This document shows positions 1-6,981 of a DNA stretch of 51,900 nt, piece after piece; position 1 is the first letter of the stretch; each line of letters begins with the position of its first letter. The DNA lies in the NCBI GenBank assembly GCA_964421085.1, contig CAYQVO010000025.1:1-51900 (forward strand). The letters run 5' to 3'. Source of the stretch: CAYQVO01 sp964421085 (GTDB taxonomy: Bacteria; Bdellovibrionota_C; UBA2361; CAYQVO01). Under the pieces are notes generated by a model that was not told the origin of the DNA, ran no database searches, and saw only the letters and a list, made by a program, of their open reading frames with translations. The translations under genes and the position numbers were made by a program.

Positions 1-383
1 TAACGACTCAACAAAAACGGGTAAAGATCAATCAACGCTTCGAGCTCGTAACCGGGGAAATGAGTCAAAGAAGAAGTGCTCAGTGCCTCGCTGCGGGAAA
101 CATAAAACTCCAGGCGGACGCTTTCAGGAATTGATCCGTTGTACGCCTCCCCGAAGCCTCCCCGTCCTTCATCAATCAACTGAGTCAGTATATAACCTGC
201 AGCATGGCGGGCCGCGTCATCTCCTCCGGGCGCTATTTTTTCAGCTGCAAGCAGCCCGCGAAGAGCCTGGGCAGAATCAAACACATAACATTTTCCGTTA
301 TCAGGTCCTGCGAACGACAGCGCTCTATGCGCAGCGGAAGCTGACGGAGGCTTCTTCAGCAGAGATAAAGGTTTCAGTGTCAA
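1..383 (-). CDS. Partial CDS at left edge, possible alpha/alpha-toroid protein
   Basis: The minus-strand frame stays open from a TTG at 383 to the window edge, giving at least 127 residues with no stop, so the C-terminus lies outside. The amino-acid mix is that of a real protein. A stretch around CYVFDSAQALRGLLAA followed by DEGRGGFGEAYNG resembles the repeat of squalene-cyclase or prenyltransferase-like alpha/alpha toroids; this is a resemblance only. The start is doubtful: an in-frame TGA lies 9 nt upstream of the TTG, no well-spaced ribosome site is seen, and a different frame just upstream (GTG, then KRGIDTETFISAEEAS) also looks coding. A frameshift or a disrupted 5' end is therefore possible. 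It is co-directional with tadA upstream. Confidence 0.5.
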   Translation of the reverse strand, partial: MTLKPLSLLKKPPSASAAHRALSFAGPDNGKCYVFDSAQALRGLLAAEKIAPGGDDAARHAAGYILTQLIDEGRGGFGEAYNGSIPESVRLEFYVSRSEALSTSSLTHFPGYELEALIDLYPFLLSR

Positions 384-482
384 TGCCTCTTTTCACAAAT
401 CGTGGAAATCACAAGTACCCGGCCGCGTCACGGCGGCAAAAGACTTCGCGGGATATTCCGTAATTTCGCATATAAATCTCGA

Positions 483-929
483 CTATCTCCTCCGCTGAAA
501 AAAAATGTCCAGCAGACGGCGACAGCTCTCTTCAGCGATTCCTGAAATGATTCGTGGAGTTCCGTTTTCTGCGCTCAAGTCAAAAAGCGACCCGGCTGCC
601 CCGCGCTGTTCATCATGTGCTCCAAACACAAGAACGGGAATCCGTGCGAGCTTGACAGCTCCCATGCACATGACGCACGGCTCGAGAGTCACACAGAGAA
701 CGGTATCCTGAAGCCGCCAGTTTCCCGTCTTCCGCGAAGCTTTTTCTATCGCCAGACATTCGGCATGAGCGGTTGAGCACTGAAGGGTCTCTGTCAGATT
801 GTGGGCGGAACTCAGGATCTCATCGCCCTTCGCAATTACTGCGCCAACCGGCACTTCACCCTCCAAAGCTCCTTTTTCAGCTTCTTCAAGCGCCAGGGAC
901 ATGATGCGATTGAGGTAAGCAGGGTCCAT
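483..929 (-). CDS. tadA: tRNA-specific adenosine deaminase TadA
   Basis: TadA deaminates A34 of tRNA-Arg(ACG) to inosine so that one tRNA reads CGU, CGC and CGA. The 148-residue protein has the full zinc-deaminase signature: HAE with zinc ligand H55 and proton shuttle E57, and PCVMC with zinc ligands C85 and C88. Length and motifs are normal for bacterial TadA, and the ATG at 929 puts the N-terminus where the family expects it. The gene starts 23 nt downstream of tRNA-Arg(ACG) on the same strand, so enzyme and substrate may share a transcript. CMP/cytosine deaminases have the same fold, but the EPCVMCMGA block and the context favour TadA. Confidence 0.95.
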   Translation of the reverse strand: MDPAYLNRIMSLALEEAEKGALEGEVPVGAVIAKGDEILSSAHNLTETLQCSTAHAECLAIEKASRKTGNWRLQDTVLCVTLEPCVMCMGAVKLARIPVLVFGAHDEQRGAAGSLFDLSAENGTPRIISGIAEESCRRLLDIFFQRRR

Positions 930-952
930 GAAAGGCGGGCATTAAAAGAGCG

Positions 953-1026
953 CGCGCCCTGAGAGATTCGAACTCCCGACCTTCTGGTTCGTAGCCAGAC
1001 GCTCTATCCAACTGAGCTAAGGGCGC
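953..1026 (-). tRNA. tRNA-Arg(ACG)
   Basis: A 74-nt cloverleaf folds on the minus strand. The 7-bp acceptor stem is GCGCCCT with AGGGCGC and the discriminator is G. The D arm has GCTC/GAGC, the anticodon stem TCTGG/CCAGA encloses loop CTACGAA (anticodon ACG), and the T arm contains TTCGAAT. CCA is not encoded. ACG is the anticodon that TadA converts to ICG, and tadA lies directly downstream. Confidence 0.96.
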
Positions 1027-1151
1027 ACCGAATGAAAACAATTAACAGATTGTCGCTTAATAATCAAAAACGGGCCGCCTATTTTCCATGATATCGGCCT
1101 TTTATTGCAAAGCTCCCGGTGTTTGGGCTACTCTTTCAAATTACGGTGTCG

Positions 1152-1221
1152 TTCTACCCTTTTTTGCACTGAGAAGTGATCCGGAATCGCCGTCGCTTTT
1201 GCAGTGCAAAAAAGGGTAGAA
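1152..1221. repeat. Perfect 20-bp inverted repeat before tRNA-Ser(TGA)
   Basis: The arms are 1152-1171 and 1202-1221 (right arm CAGTGCAAAAAAGGGTAGAA), perfectly complementary across a 30-nt loop. The right arm ends 4 nt before the tRNA. The same right-arm sequence precedes the next two tRNA-Ser genes, so this is a repeated spacer module and not a chance hairpin. A role in processing or transcription of the tRNAs is inference. Confidence 0.9.
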
Positions 1222-1225
1222 AGAT

Positions 1226-1315
1226 GGAAGGATGGCCGAGTGGTTGAAGGCACTGGTCTTGAAAACCAGAGACCTGGCAACGGGTCCGGGGGTTCGAATC
1301 CCTCTCCTTCCGCCA
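1226..1315 (+). tRNA. tRNA-Ser(TGA)
   Basis: A class II tRNA with acceptor GGAAGGA/TCCTTCC, discriminator G at 1312 and an encoded CCA at 1313-1315. The anticodon loop CTTGAAA gives TGA. A long variable arm and the GGTTCGAATCC T arm are present. It is the first of three serine tRNAs in tandem and the only one of them with genomic CCA. Confidence 0.96.
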
Positions 1316-1324
1316 CCTTGCTGG

Positions 1325-1385
1325 TTCTACCGTTTTTTGCACTGCAAAAGCGACGGCAGTCTCTTCAGTGCAAAAAAGGGTAGAA
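1325..1385. repeat. Inverted repeat between tRNA-Ser(TGA) and tRNA-Ser(GCT)
   Basis: The arms 1325-1344 and 1366-1385 pair with one mismatch. The stretch 1325-1357 is also the reverse complement (32 of 33 positions) of 1189-1221, so tRNA-Ser(TGA) sits between long inverted repeats. The right arm is identical to the copies at 1202-1221 and 1494-1513. Confidence 0.88.
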
Positions 1386-1386
1386 T

Positions 1387-1479
1387 GGAGAGATGGCCGA
1401 GCGGCTGAAGGCGGCGGTTTGCTAAACCGTTGTACGGGGTTTCAGCCCTGTACCGGGGGTTCGAATCCCCCTCTCTCCG
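1387..1479 (+). tRNA. tRNA-Ser(GCT)
   Basis: A class II tRNA with acceptor GGAGAGA/TCTCTCC and discriminator G at 1479. The anticodon loop TTGCTAA gives GCT, which reads AGC and AGU. It has a long variable arm (about 1430-1456) and a GGTTCGAATCC T arm. No CCA is encoded. Its acceptor and D-arm sequence is identical to the following tRNA-Ser(GGA). Confidence 0.96.
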
Positions 1480-1493
1480 TATCTCCGCCTGTT

Positions 1494-1513
1494 CAGTGCA
1501 AAAAAGGGTAGAA
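1494..1513. repeat. Third copy of the tRNA-Ser spacer element, single arm
   Basis: CAGTGCAAAAAAGGGTAGAA occurs exactly as at 1202-1221 and 1366-1385, again 1-4 nt before a serine tRNA. No complementary left arm is present here, so this copy cannot form the hairpin seen at the other two. Confidence 0.85.
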
Positions 1514-1514
1514 T

Positions 1515-1601
1515 GGAGAGATGGCCGAGCGGCTGAAGGCGCACGCTTGGAAAGCGTGTATAGGGGTAACTCTATCGGGGGTTCGAATCCCCCTCTCTCC
1601 G
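1515..1601 (+). tRNA. tRNA-Ser(GGA)
   Basis: A class II tRNA with acceptor GGAGAGA/TCTCTCC and discriminator G at 1601. The anticodon loop TTGGAAA gives GGA, which reads UCC and UCU. A long variable arm and GGTTCGAATCC T arm are present. No CCA is encoded. With the TGA and GCT tRNAs it covers most serine codons in one cluster. Confidence 0.96.
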
Positions 1602-1603
1602 TG

Positions 1604-1813
1604 TCTCCGCTCGCCGCTGTGGCCATTTCTCCGCTCGCCGCTGTGGCCATTTCTCCGCNNNNNNNNNNNNNNNNNNNNNNNNNNNNNNNNNNNNNNNNNN
1701 NNNNNNNNNNNNNNNNNNNNNNNNNNNNNNNNNNNNNNNNNNNNNNNNNNNNNNNNNNCTCGCCGCTGTGGCCATTTCTCCGCTCGCCGCTGTGGCCATT
1801 TCTCCGCTCGCCG
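1604..1813. repeat. 24-bp tandem repeat array interrupted by an assembly gap
   Basis: The unit TCTCCGCTCGCCGCTGTGGC plus CATT (24 bp) occurs as two full copies at 1604-1651 and a partial copy to 1658. After the gap there is a partial copy 1759-1776, a full copy 1777-1800 and a partial copy to 1813. The visible copies are identical. The array begins 2 nt after tRNA-Ser(GGA) and ends 56 nt before the response regulator. No unique spacers separate the units, so it is not a CRISPR array. It is open in several frames because 24 is a multiple of 3, but no start, ribosome site or wider protein context supports translation. Confidence 0.92.
1659..1758. other. Assembly gap (100 N) inside the tandem repeat
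   Basis: Exactly 100 N. The unit phase is position 7 on both sides, so a continuous array would need a missing length of 23, 47, 71, 95 or 119 nt. One hundred does not fit, so the run is probably a placeholder and the true copy number is unknown. Confidence 0.95.
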
Positions 1814-1868
1814 AATCAGGCCCGAAACCAGTCTTAAGCTTCTCCGGTGAAATACCGATATCACGCAC

Positions 1869-3212
1869 ATGCATCGAATTCTCATAGTCGAAGATTCAGA
1901 CTCTTTGCGCGAAGTGCTCGAGACAATTCTTCAAAAGGAGGGGTTTCAGGCTACTGCGGTCGCAAGCGCTGAAGCTGCTCAGGAAACGCTCGGGGCATCC
2001 GGAAACTTCGACTGCATTCTTGCTGATTTCAGACTCCCGGGGATGAGCGGGCTCGATCTTCTTAAGGCTGTCCGTGCATCATTAAATTCCGTCCCTTACA
2101 TCATAATGACTGCCTATGGTTCCATAGAACTCGCAGTTCATGCGATGAAGCATGGAGCAAACGACTTCATAACAAAACCTTTCGAGCCTGAATTTCTATG
2201 CGCCAACATAAGAGACGTGATAGCGCACCACAGAATCATCGAACGAGAACCCGCGAAGTTCAAAAATGGCGACAGGCTTCAGACGCGCGACCCGGAATTC
2301 GTCAGGATTCTTCAGCAGGCTGAGAAAGTCGCCCAGGTCGATTCTACAGTTCTTCTTCTGGGTGAAAGCGGCACAGGAAAAGAATTGACGGCGCGATTCG
2401 TTCATGAAAACAGCAGGCGCAAAGACGGCCCCTTTGTCGGAATAAACTGCGCCGCTATTCCCACCGAACTTCTCGAAAGCGAACTGTTCGGACATGTCCG
2501 CGGCGCTTTCACCGGAGCGACTCAGGATCGCAAGGGCCTCTTCGAATACGCGTCCAGGGGCACCATTTTTCTGGATGAAATAGGCGATATGCCTCCTTCT
2601 CTCCAGGTGAAACTCCTGAGAGCCCTTCAGGAGGGTGAAATCAGGAGAGTCGGGAGCAACACCCCAATCAAAGTGAACCCAAGGATAATCGCCGCCACCA
2701 ACCGCGATCTTGAAGAGGGTCTTGAGGCAGGCCATATCCGCCAGGACTTCTATTACAGAATCGCCGTTGTGACGTTTCGGCTTCCTCCTCTAAGGCAGCG
2801 TCCCTGCGATATTGAATTTCTGACTGAGCATTTCATCGCTCATTTCGCGCAGAAAAACGGTCGAACACCGCCGCGAATATCGAAGGAAGCCCTGGATTTT
2901 CTCAGACGTCACCCGCTTCCGGGAAACATACGCGAACTTGAAAACGTCATACAGCGGGCAGTAATCCTTGCTGACGATACGATTCAGCCGGAGCATTTTG
3001 GGCTCAATATCGATATAAACTTCGCGGCACTTCGGGAAGTCCGGATGACGCTTCCTGCAATCGCTGAGCAGGCTGTGCGCAAAGCTGAAATCGATCTCAT
3101 CATGCAGACTCTGCGGCAGACTCTGGGTAATAAATCAAAAGCTGCTCAGCTGCTGGGCGTAAGCTACAAGACTCTTCTTAATAAAGTGAAGGAATATCAA
3201 CTGACGCTTTAG
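1869..3212 (+). CDS. NtrC-family sigma-54 response regulator
   Basis: A 447-residue three-domain activator that remodels RNA polymerase-sigma-54 using ATP. The receiver domain (1-115) has acidic pocket E8/D9, phospho-acceptor D53, T81 and K103. The AAA+ domain (about 138-365) has Walker A GESGTGKE (165-172), the sigma-54 contact loop GAFTGA (212-217) and Walker B TIFLDEIGD (232-240). A Fis-type helix-turn-helix occupies about 405-447 (KSKAAQLLGVSYKTLLNKV). All catalytic residues are intact. No histidine kinase is adjacent, so the partner is unknown. No clear Shine-Dalgarno precedes the ATG. It could serve nitrogen, pilus or another regulon; the sequence does not say which. Confidence 0.93.
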   Translation: MHRILIVEDSDSLREVLETILQKEGFQATAVASAEAAQETLGASGNFDCILADFRLPGMSGLDLLKAVRASLNSVPYIIMTAYGSIELAVHAMKHGANDFITKPFEPEFLCANIRDVIAHHRIIEREPAKFKNGDRLQTRDPEFVRILQQAEKVAQVDSTVLLLGESGTGKELTARFVHENSRRKDGPFVGINCAAIPTELLESELFGHVRGAFTGATQDRKGLFEYASRGTIFLDEIGDMPPSLQVKLLRALQEGEIRRVGSNTPIKVNPRIIAATNRDLEEGLEAGHIRQDFYYRIAVVTFRLPPLRQRPCDIEFLTEHFIAHFAQKNGRTPPRISKEALDFLRRHPLPGNIRELENVIQRAVILADDTIQPEHFGLNIDINFAALREVRMTLPAIAEQAVRKAEIDLIMQTLRQTLGNKSKAAQLLGVSYKTLLNKVKEYQLTL

Positions 3213-3295
3213 GCCCGTTTATTGCACGAATCCGGCCCCGGATGCCCTTGCAGCTTCAGCCTTCACCAGTTCACTCCCTCATGCAGAGTGATTGC

Positions 3296-3323
3296 TTGAC
3301 AGCCCGCACGGGAGGAAAATAAA
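3296..3323 (+). promoter_or_regulatory. Possible sigma-70 promoter before the methyltransferase
   Basis: A perfect -35 hexamer TTGACA (3296-3301) is followed after 16 nt by AATAAA (3318-3323), a weak -10. The start codon at 3350 is 26 nt further on. The -10 match is poor, so this is tentative. Confidence 0.35.
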
Positions 3324-3349
3324 CTTTTCAGATATGTGAAGTCGCCGCC

Positions 3350-4657
3350 ATGAACAAAACTCCCGGGAAAGATCATTTACGAAAGATAAGGCGCAAAACC
3401 ATAGCCGAAAAAAGGAATTATCTGGTCGAGACAGTCGCCCAGGCCAGGAGCATCGCGAAACAATGGCTGATAACAATCGAACTCGAGAAAGCTGTTGCGT
3501 TCGGACTTCCGGAAATTGACGATCGTTACCATGTGTGGCGAGTACCCCTTCTAAACCATTCAAAATCCAGAATTGGAGAAGTGGTAATAGACGCATACAC
3601 AACAGAAATATTGAAGAAAAAAACGACAGCGCCGGCCCTTCTGGAAGCCCGGCTCCCCGGAAAGAATCCGGCTGCTGCTGGAAAGAAAAAGAAACGGCGG
3701 CCTGCGTGTGAACTGTCAGACCTCCGGAATACGATAGGCCTCGGGGATGCGGCAGAACTTATCAAGGATATGCCGAAAGAGAGCGTGGACCTCATCTTCA
3801 CCTCTCCGCCCTATTTCAATGCGCGGCCGGAATACTCGGAGTATCAGGAGTATGACGAATACCTCTTTCGGATGCGAAAAGTAATCAGGCAATGTCACAG
3901 AGTCCTCAAGGAAGGCCGCTTCTTTGTCATAAACTGCTCACCCGTCCTGCTTCGCCGGGCGAGCAGAAACGAAGCATCGAGACGTATTGCAGTTCCATTC
4001 GACCTGCACAGGATATTCATGGAAGAAGGCTATGACTTTATCGACGACATCCACTGGGTCAAACCGGAAGGCGCCGGCTGGGCTACCGGACGGGGACGGC
4101 GGTTCGCAGCGGATCGAAACCCCCTGCAGTACAAAGCGGTTCCAGTTACAGAATATGTCCTGGTTTATCGCAAGCACACCGATCTGCTCATCGACTGGCA
4201 TATTCGCAATCACCCTGACAGAGCCCTGGTTGCCGATTCGAAGATCAAGGATGGTTACGAGAAGACAAATTTGTGGCGGATAAACCCCAGGACAAATTCA
4301 AAACACCCGGCAGCATTCCCGGTTGAACTTGCAGACAGGGTCATCACGTATTACTCGTTCAAGGAAGATGTCGTCATGGATCCCTTTGCAGGGTCGGGGA
4401 CAGTTGGCGCATCTGCAGCTCTGAACGGCCGCCGTTTTGTCCTGTTCGACATCAATCCGGAATATGCTGCCATGATGCGGAATGATGCTCAGAGGTGGCT
4501 CGGGAAAGCCGCAGAGGAGGTTCTCTGGTACCGGGTCCCGGGGAATGATATAGAAAACAGATGCCCGAATCGAACGAAGCATGGACCGCCGACGAGAAAA
4601 AATTATTCAGAACTCTCCGCTCGCCCTGTATTATCCAGAAGCACATTGAAAGCCTGA
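3350..4657 (+). CDS. Orphan DNA methyltransferase, N4-cytosine/N6-adenine type
   Basis: A SAM-dependent amino-methyltransferase of the beta arrangement: catalytic motif IV TSPPY (151-155) comes before the SAM-binding motif I DPFAGSGT (344-351), followed by FDINPEY. SPPY is most often seen in N4-cytosine enzymes, though DNA specificity cannot be read from the sequence. Residues about 30-92 form a separate N-terminal region (WRVPLLNH, IGEVVIDAYTTEIL) that looks PepSY-like and is joined by a Lys/Arg-rich linker (111-117). At 435 residues it is complete. No restriction endonuclease is nearby, so it may be a solitary regulatory methylase. Its last 97 nt overlap the next gene in another frame. Confidence 0.88.
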   Translation: MNKTPGKDHLRKIRRKTIAEKRNYLVETVAQARSIAKQWLITIELEKAVAFGLPEIDDRYHVWRVPLLNHSKSRIGEVVIDAYTTEILKKKTTAPALLEARLPGKNPAAAGKKKKRRPACELSDLRNTIGLGDAAELIKDMPKESVDLIFTSPPYFNARPEYSEYQEYDEYLFRMRKVIRQCHRVLKEGRFFVINCSPVLLRRASRNEASRRIAVPFDLHRIFMEEGYDFIDDIHWVKPEGAGWATGRGRRFAADRNPLQYKAVPVTEYVLVYRKHTDLLIDWHIRNHPDRALVADSKIKDGYEKTNLWRINPRTNSKHPAAFPVELADRVITYYSFKEDVVMDPFAGSGTVGASAALNGRRFVLFDINPEYAAMMRNDAQRWLGKAAEEVLWYRVPGNDIENRCPNRTKHGPPTRKNYSELSARPVLSRSTLKA

Positions 4658-5175
4658 AGTACAGCCACCATGACTTCACCCGATCCCCGCGTGAAGTTAT
4701 GAAGCACGGCGAGGCTCACTGCTTTGAGGGCGCGCTTTTTTCCGCTGCGGCTCTCGAAATGCTCGGGTTCCCTCCTCTGATCGTCGACCTTCGCTCAGAA
4801 CACGACACCGATCACGTAATTGCGATATACAAAATCCACGGGCGTTTTGGTTCTATCGCAAAATCCAATTTCTCAGGACTTAGATACCGGGAGGCTGTCT
4901 ACAAAGATCTCCGTGAGCTGGTGATGTCGTACTTCGATGGATACTTCAATCTGAGACGTCAGAGAACATTGCGGGCATATTCGGCGCCTTTTGATCTCAG
5001 AAACGCCGAAGATCTTTCCTGGCGCACAACTCCTGCGACTCTGGACGTTCTGGGATCCCGGCTCGACAGAACCAGGCATTATCCGGTGATTCCACGCAGG
5101 ATTGCCGGCAATCTCACCTGCGTGGATGAAAGAACTTTTCTCGCGGGGAAAGTGGGGATGGAATTCAAGAAGTGA
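4561..5175 (+). CDS. Transglutaminase-like cysteine protein
   Basis: A 204-residue protein with a papain/transglutaminase-like core: a Cys in AHCFEGALFSAAALEMLG (C54) at the start of a helix and a His in HDTDHVIAIY (H85) in the next strand, followed by GRFGSIAKSNF. The spacing matches the catalytic Cys-His of this superfamily. The reaction (protease, amidase or acyl transfer) is unknown. No signal peptide, so cytoplasmic. The first ATG overlaps the methyltransferase by 97 nt. A later start at residue 47 would remove the overlap but cut into the region before the Cys, which looks conserved, so the long form is preferred. The end overlaps the convergent glycosyltransferase by 11 nt. Confidence 0.75.
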   Translation: MPESNEAWTADEKKLFRTLRSPCIIQKHIESLKYSHHDFTRSPREVMKHGEAHCFEGALFSAAALEMLGFPPLIVDLRSEHDTDHVIAIYKIHGRFGSIAKSNFSGLRYREAVYKDLRELVMSYFDGYFNLRRQRTLRAYSAPFDLRNAEDLSWRTTPATLDVLGSRLDRTRHYPVIPRRIAGNLTCVDERTFLAGKVGMEFKK

Positions 5176-6229
5176 GTTCCGCGTAGACCCTGTATGTTTC
5201 CTCAATCGAAGTCTCGACATTGAAGGATTTGATTATCCGCTGCCTTCCCGCTTCGCCGAAACTCTTTGCCATCTCCGGATTGAGTTTCAGAATTCTTATT
5301 GCTTCCGCGATTGCGTCAGCGTCTCTCGGAGGAACCACAAAACCGCACGTCCCGTCAAGAACCACTTCCGGCATCCCCCCTACCCTGCTCACTATTGAAG
5401 GTACGCCCAGAGCCATTGCTTCGATGAGCGCTTTAGGCAGTCCCTCTCTATTGACCGACGGCATCACAAATGCATCCGACTGCGCCACTACACCTGCGAC
5501 ATTTTTCAGGAAACCTGTCAGATGAACCCTGCCCGCAATATCCTTGTCTTCCATGAGCCTGCTTACGTGTGAATCTTCAACTCGTCCAATGAGAAGCAGG
5601 TGGACGTTTTCTGCAGCCGGAATGCGGCGGATCGCTTCAATCAGACACGGCACACCCTTTACCGGCCGCATGTTTGCCACACACGTCACCGTAAAAGCGC
5701 CATCGGGAATCCCGAAATCGGAGAGCTTTTGGCCGCTCTCCGGGGAGTACCAGGAGACATCGTGTCCTTTGTAAATCGTTATCAGTCTCGAGGCCGGGAC
5801 AAAAGCGTTCAGATAATCGCTTACAGCCTTCGATACGCAGATTATTTTGTGGACGCCGGGATTGAGATACGCGAGCCAGGAGAACGGATCGAGTCTGCTC
5901 AGATGCCCGACTGTTCCCCTGTATGCGACCCTTTTTATCCCCATACCGGCCGATGCAAGCAGAACATTGGATAATGCCCGGTTTGTAAGACAGTGAATCA
6001 AATCAAAACCGCCCTGCCTGATTCTCCGCCTCAGTTCGCGGACCGCCTTGAAATCGATTCGGATGCGCAGGTCGAATGCTTCGGGATGAACTCCGGCATT
6101 TTCGAGGATCTCACTGTTATAAAGGGCCGGATCTATCAGAACCTCGAACGAGACTCCTTTGCGGGCGAGTCCTGCGAAGATATGCGCCTCGCAAAGGTCG
6201 AGATCCTTCCCTACGACAAGTACATGCAT
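5165..6229 (-). CDS. Glycosyltransferase family 4 (GT-B fold)
   Basis: A 354-residue retaining glycosyltransferase with two Rossmann-like domains. The C-terminal donor domain has the RPVKG phosphate-contact segment (K191) and the EX7E motif E262-GLPKALI-E270, followed by ALGVPSIVSRVGGMPEVV, typical of GT4. The acceptor domain (1-175) has no obvious specificity marker. No membrane segment or signal peptide is seen, so it probably acts on the cytoplasmic side of the membrane. Donor and acceptor are unknown; no polysaccharide cluster surrounds it. It is the last gene of a minus-strand series starting with the sigma factor, 49 nt after engB. Confidence 0.9.
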   Translation of the reverse strand: MHVLVVGKDLDLCEAHIFAGLARKGVSFEVLIDPALYNSEILENAGVHPEAFDLRIRIDFKAVRELRRRIRQGGFDLIHCLTNRALSNVLLASAGMGIKRVAYRGTVGHLSRLDPFSWLAYLNPGVHKIICVSKAVSDYLNAFVPASRLITIYKGHDVSWYSPESGQKLSDFGIPDGAFTVTCVANMRPVKGVPCLIEAIRRIPAAENVHLLLIGRVEDSHVSRLMEDKDIAGRVHLTGFLKNVAGVVAQSDAFVMPSVNREGLPKALIEAMALGVPSIVSRVGGMPEVVLDGTCGFVVPPRDADAIAEAIRILKLNPEMAKSFGEAGRQRIIKSFNVETSIEETYRVYAELTS

Positions 6230-6278
6230 TTGTCTGGAAGACTCTCACGCCCGGCGATTCAAAGCAATCGAGTGAATG

Positions 6279-6866
6279 CTAAATAAGGCGCCAGAAAGCT
6301 TCAGTACTCATGTTTCTTCCGCTCAGCACCAGATCCTGGGGTTCCAGTCCGTACGCCAGAGCGATTTTTCCCAGCTGTTTCTTAATATCGTTTTTTCTGA
6401 GTGTGTCGGCCTTTGTGAGCACAACCAGTACTCGCACGTCGGCTTCAAAAGCCATATCCCGCAGTGCCAGTTCATCCTCCTCCGGCATTCTCCGGGCGTC
6501 GTTGAGGAGCGCGATAAGATCCAGGCGTTCCGACTTTTCTACGAACTGAAGAATCGTCTTCCGGAGGTGGTTTCTCTCCTTCATGGAAAACTTCGCATAT
6601 CCGAATCCGGGCAGATCGACGAGCGCGATATTTTCCCTCTTCCCTGGGCCGCGTTCTATGCAGATTTCGTATACGTTGAAGGTTCGGGTGCATCCCGGCG
6701 TGCTGCTTGTCCGGGCCAGGCTCCTGCGTCCGGCTATTCTGTTTATGAATGTGGATTTTCCAACGTTCGAACGTCCGGTTATTCCGATGACCGGCATATC
6801 GTTGAGACCGAGGAGGGAGGGAGCGGGGACTCCTTTTATGAATTTTGCATCGATTACCCTGGTCAT
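6279..6866 (-). CDS. engB: Ribosome biogenesis GTP-binding protein EngB (YihA/YsxC)
   Basis: A TrmE-Era-EngA-EngB-type GTPase needed for 50S ribosome maturation. From the ATG at 6866 it is 195 residues, the usual family length. The G motifs are all present: G1 GRSNVGKST (31-39), G2 TPGCTRT, G3 DLPGFGYA and G4 TKAD. An in-frame ATG at 6878 and a longer extension to 6968 exist, but the extra residues look unlike the family and no ribosome site supports them. It lies between a secreted protein gene and the glycosyltransferase, all minus strand. Confidence 0.93.
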   Translation of the reverse strand: MTRVIDAKFIKGVPAPSLLGLNDMPVIGITGRSNVGKSTFINRIAGRRSLARTSSTPGCTRTFNVYEICIERGPGKRENIALVDLPGFGYAKFSMKERNHLRKTILQFVEKSERLDLIALLNDARRMPEEDELALRDMAFEADVRVLVVLTKADTLRKNDIKKQLGKIALAYGLEPQDLVLSGRNMSTEAFWRLI

Positions 6867-6981
6867 AGAAGGGTGCATCTTAGCGGATACGGGCGGACAG
6901 AGGCAAATCGAACGGGAGGAGGTCCTTCGCAAGGAGCCGATGGACCTCCCTATCCCGCAACTGTTCATGCTTCCGGGCAGG

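Noticed and set aside
83..463. Plus-strand reading frame at the left edge
   Set aside because: Rich in Arg, Pro, Gln and His with no family likeness; the minus strand has a better protein in the same place.
1604..1813. CRISPR array
   Set aside because: The repeated units abut with no spacers between them and no cas genes are present; it is a plain 24-bp tandem repeat.
1430..1885. Coding frames across the tandem repeats and N run on both strands
   Set aside because: They run through tRNA genes and unknown bases and exist only because the unit length is a multiple of three.
3350..5175. Restriction-modification system
   Set aside because: The overlapping gene has a transglutaminase-like Cys-His core, not a nuclease motif.
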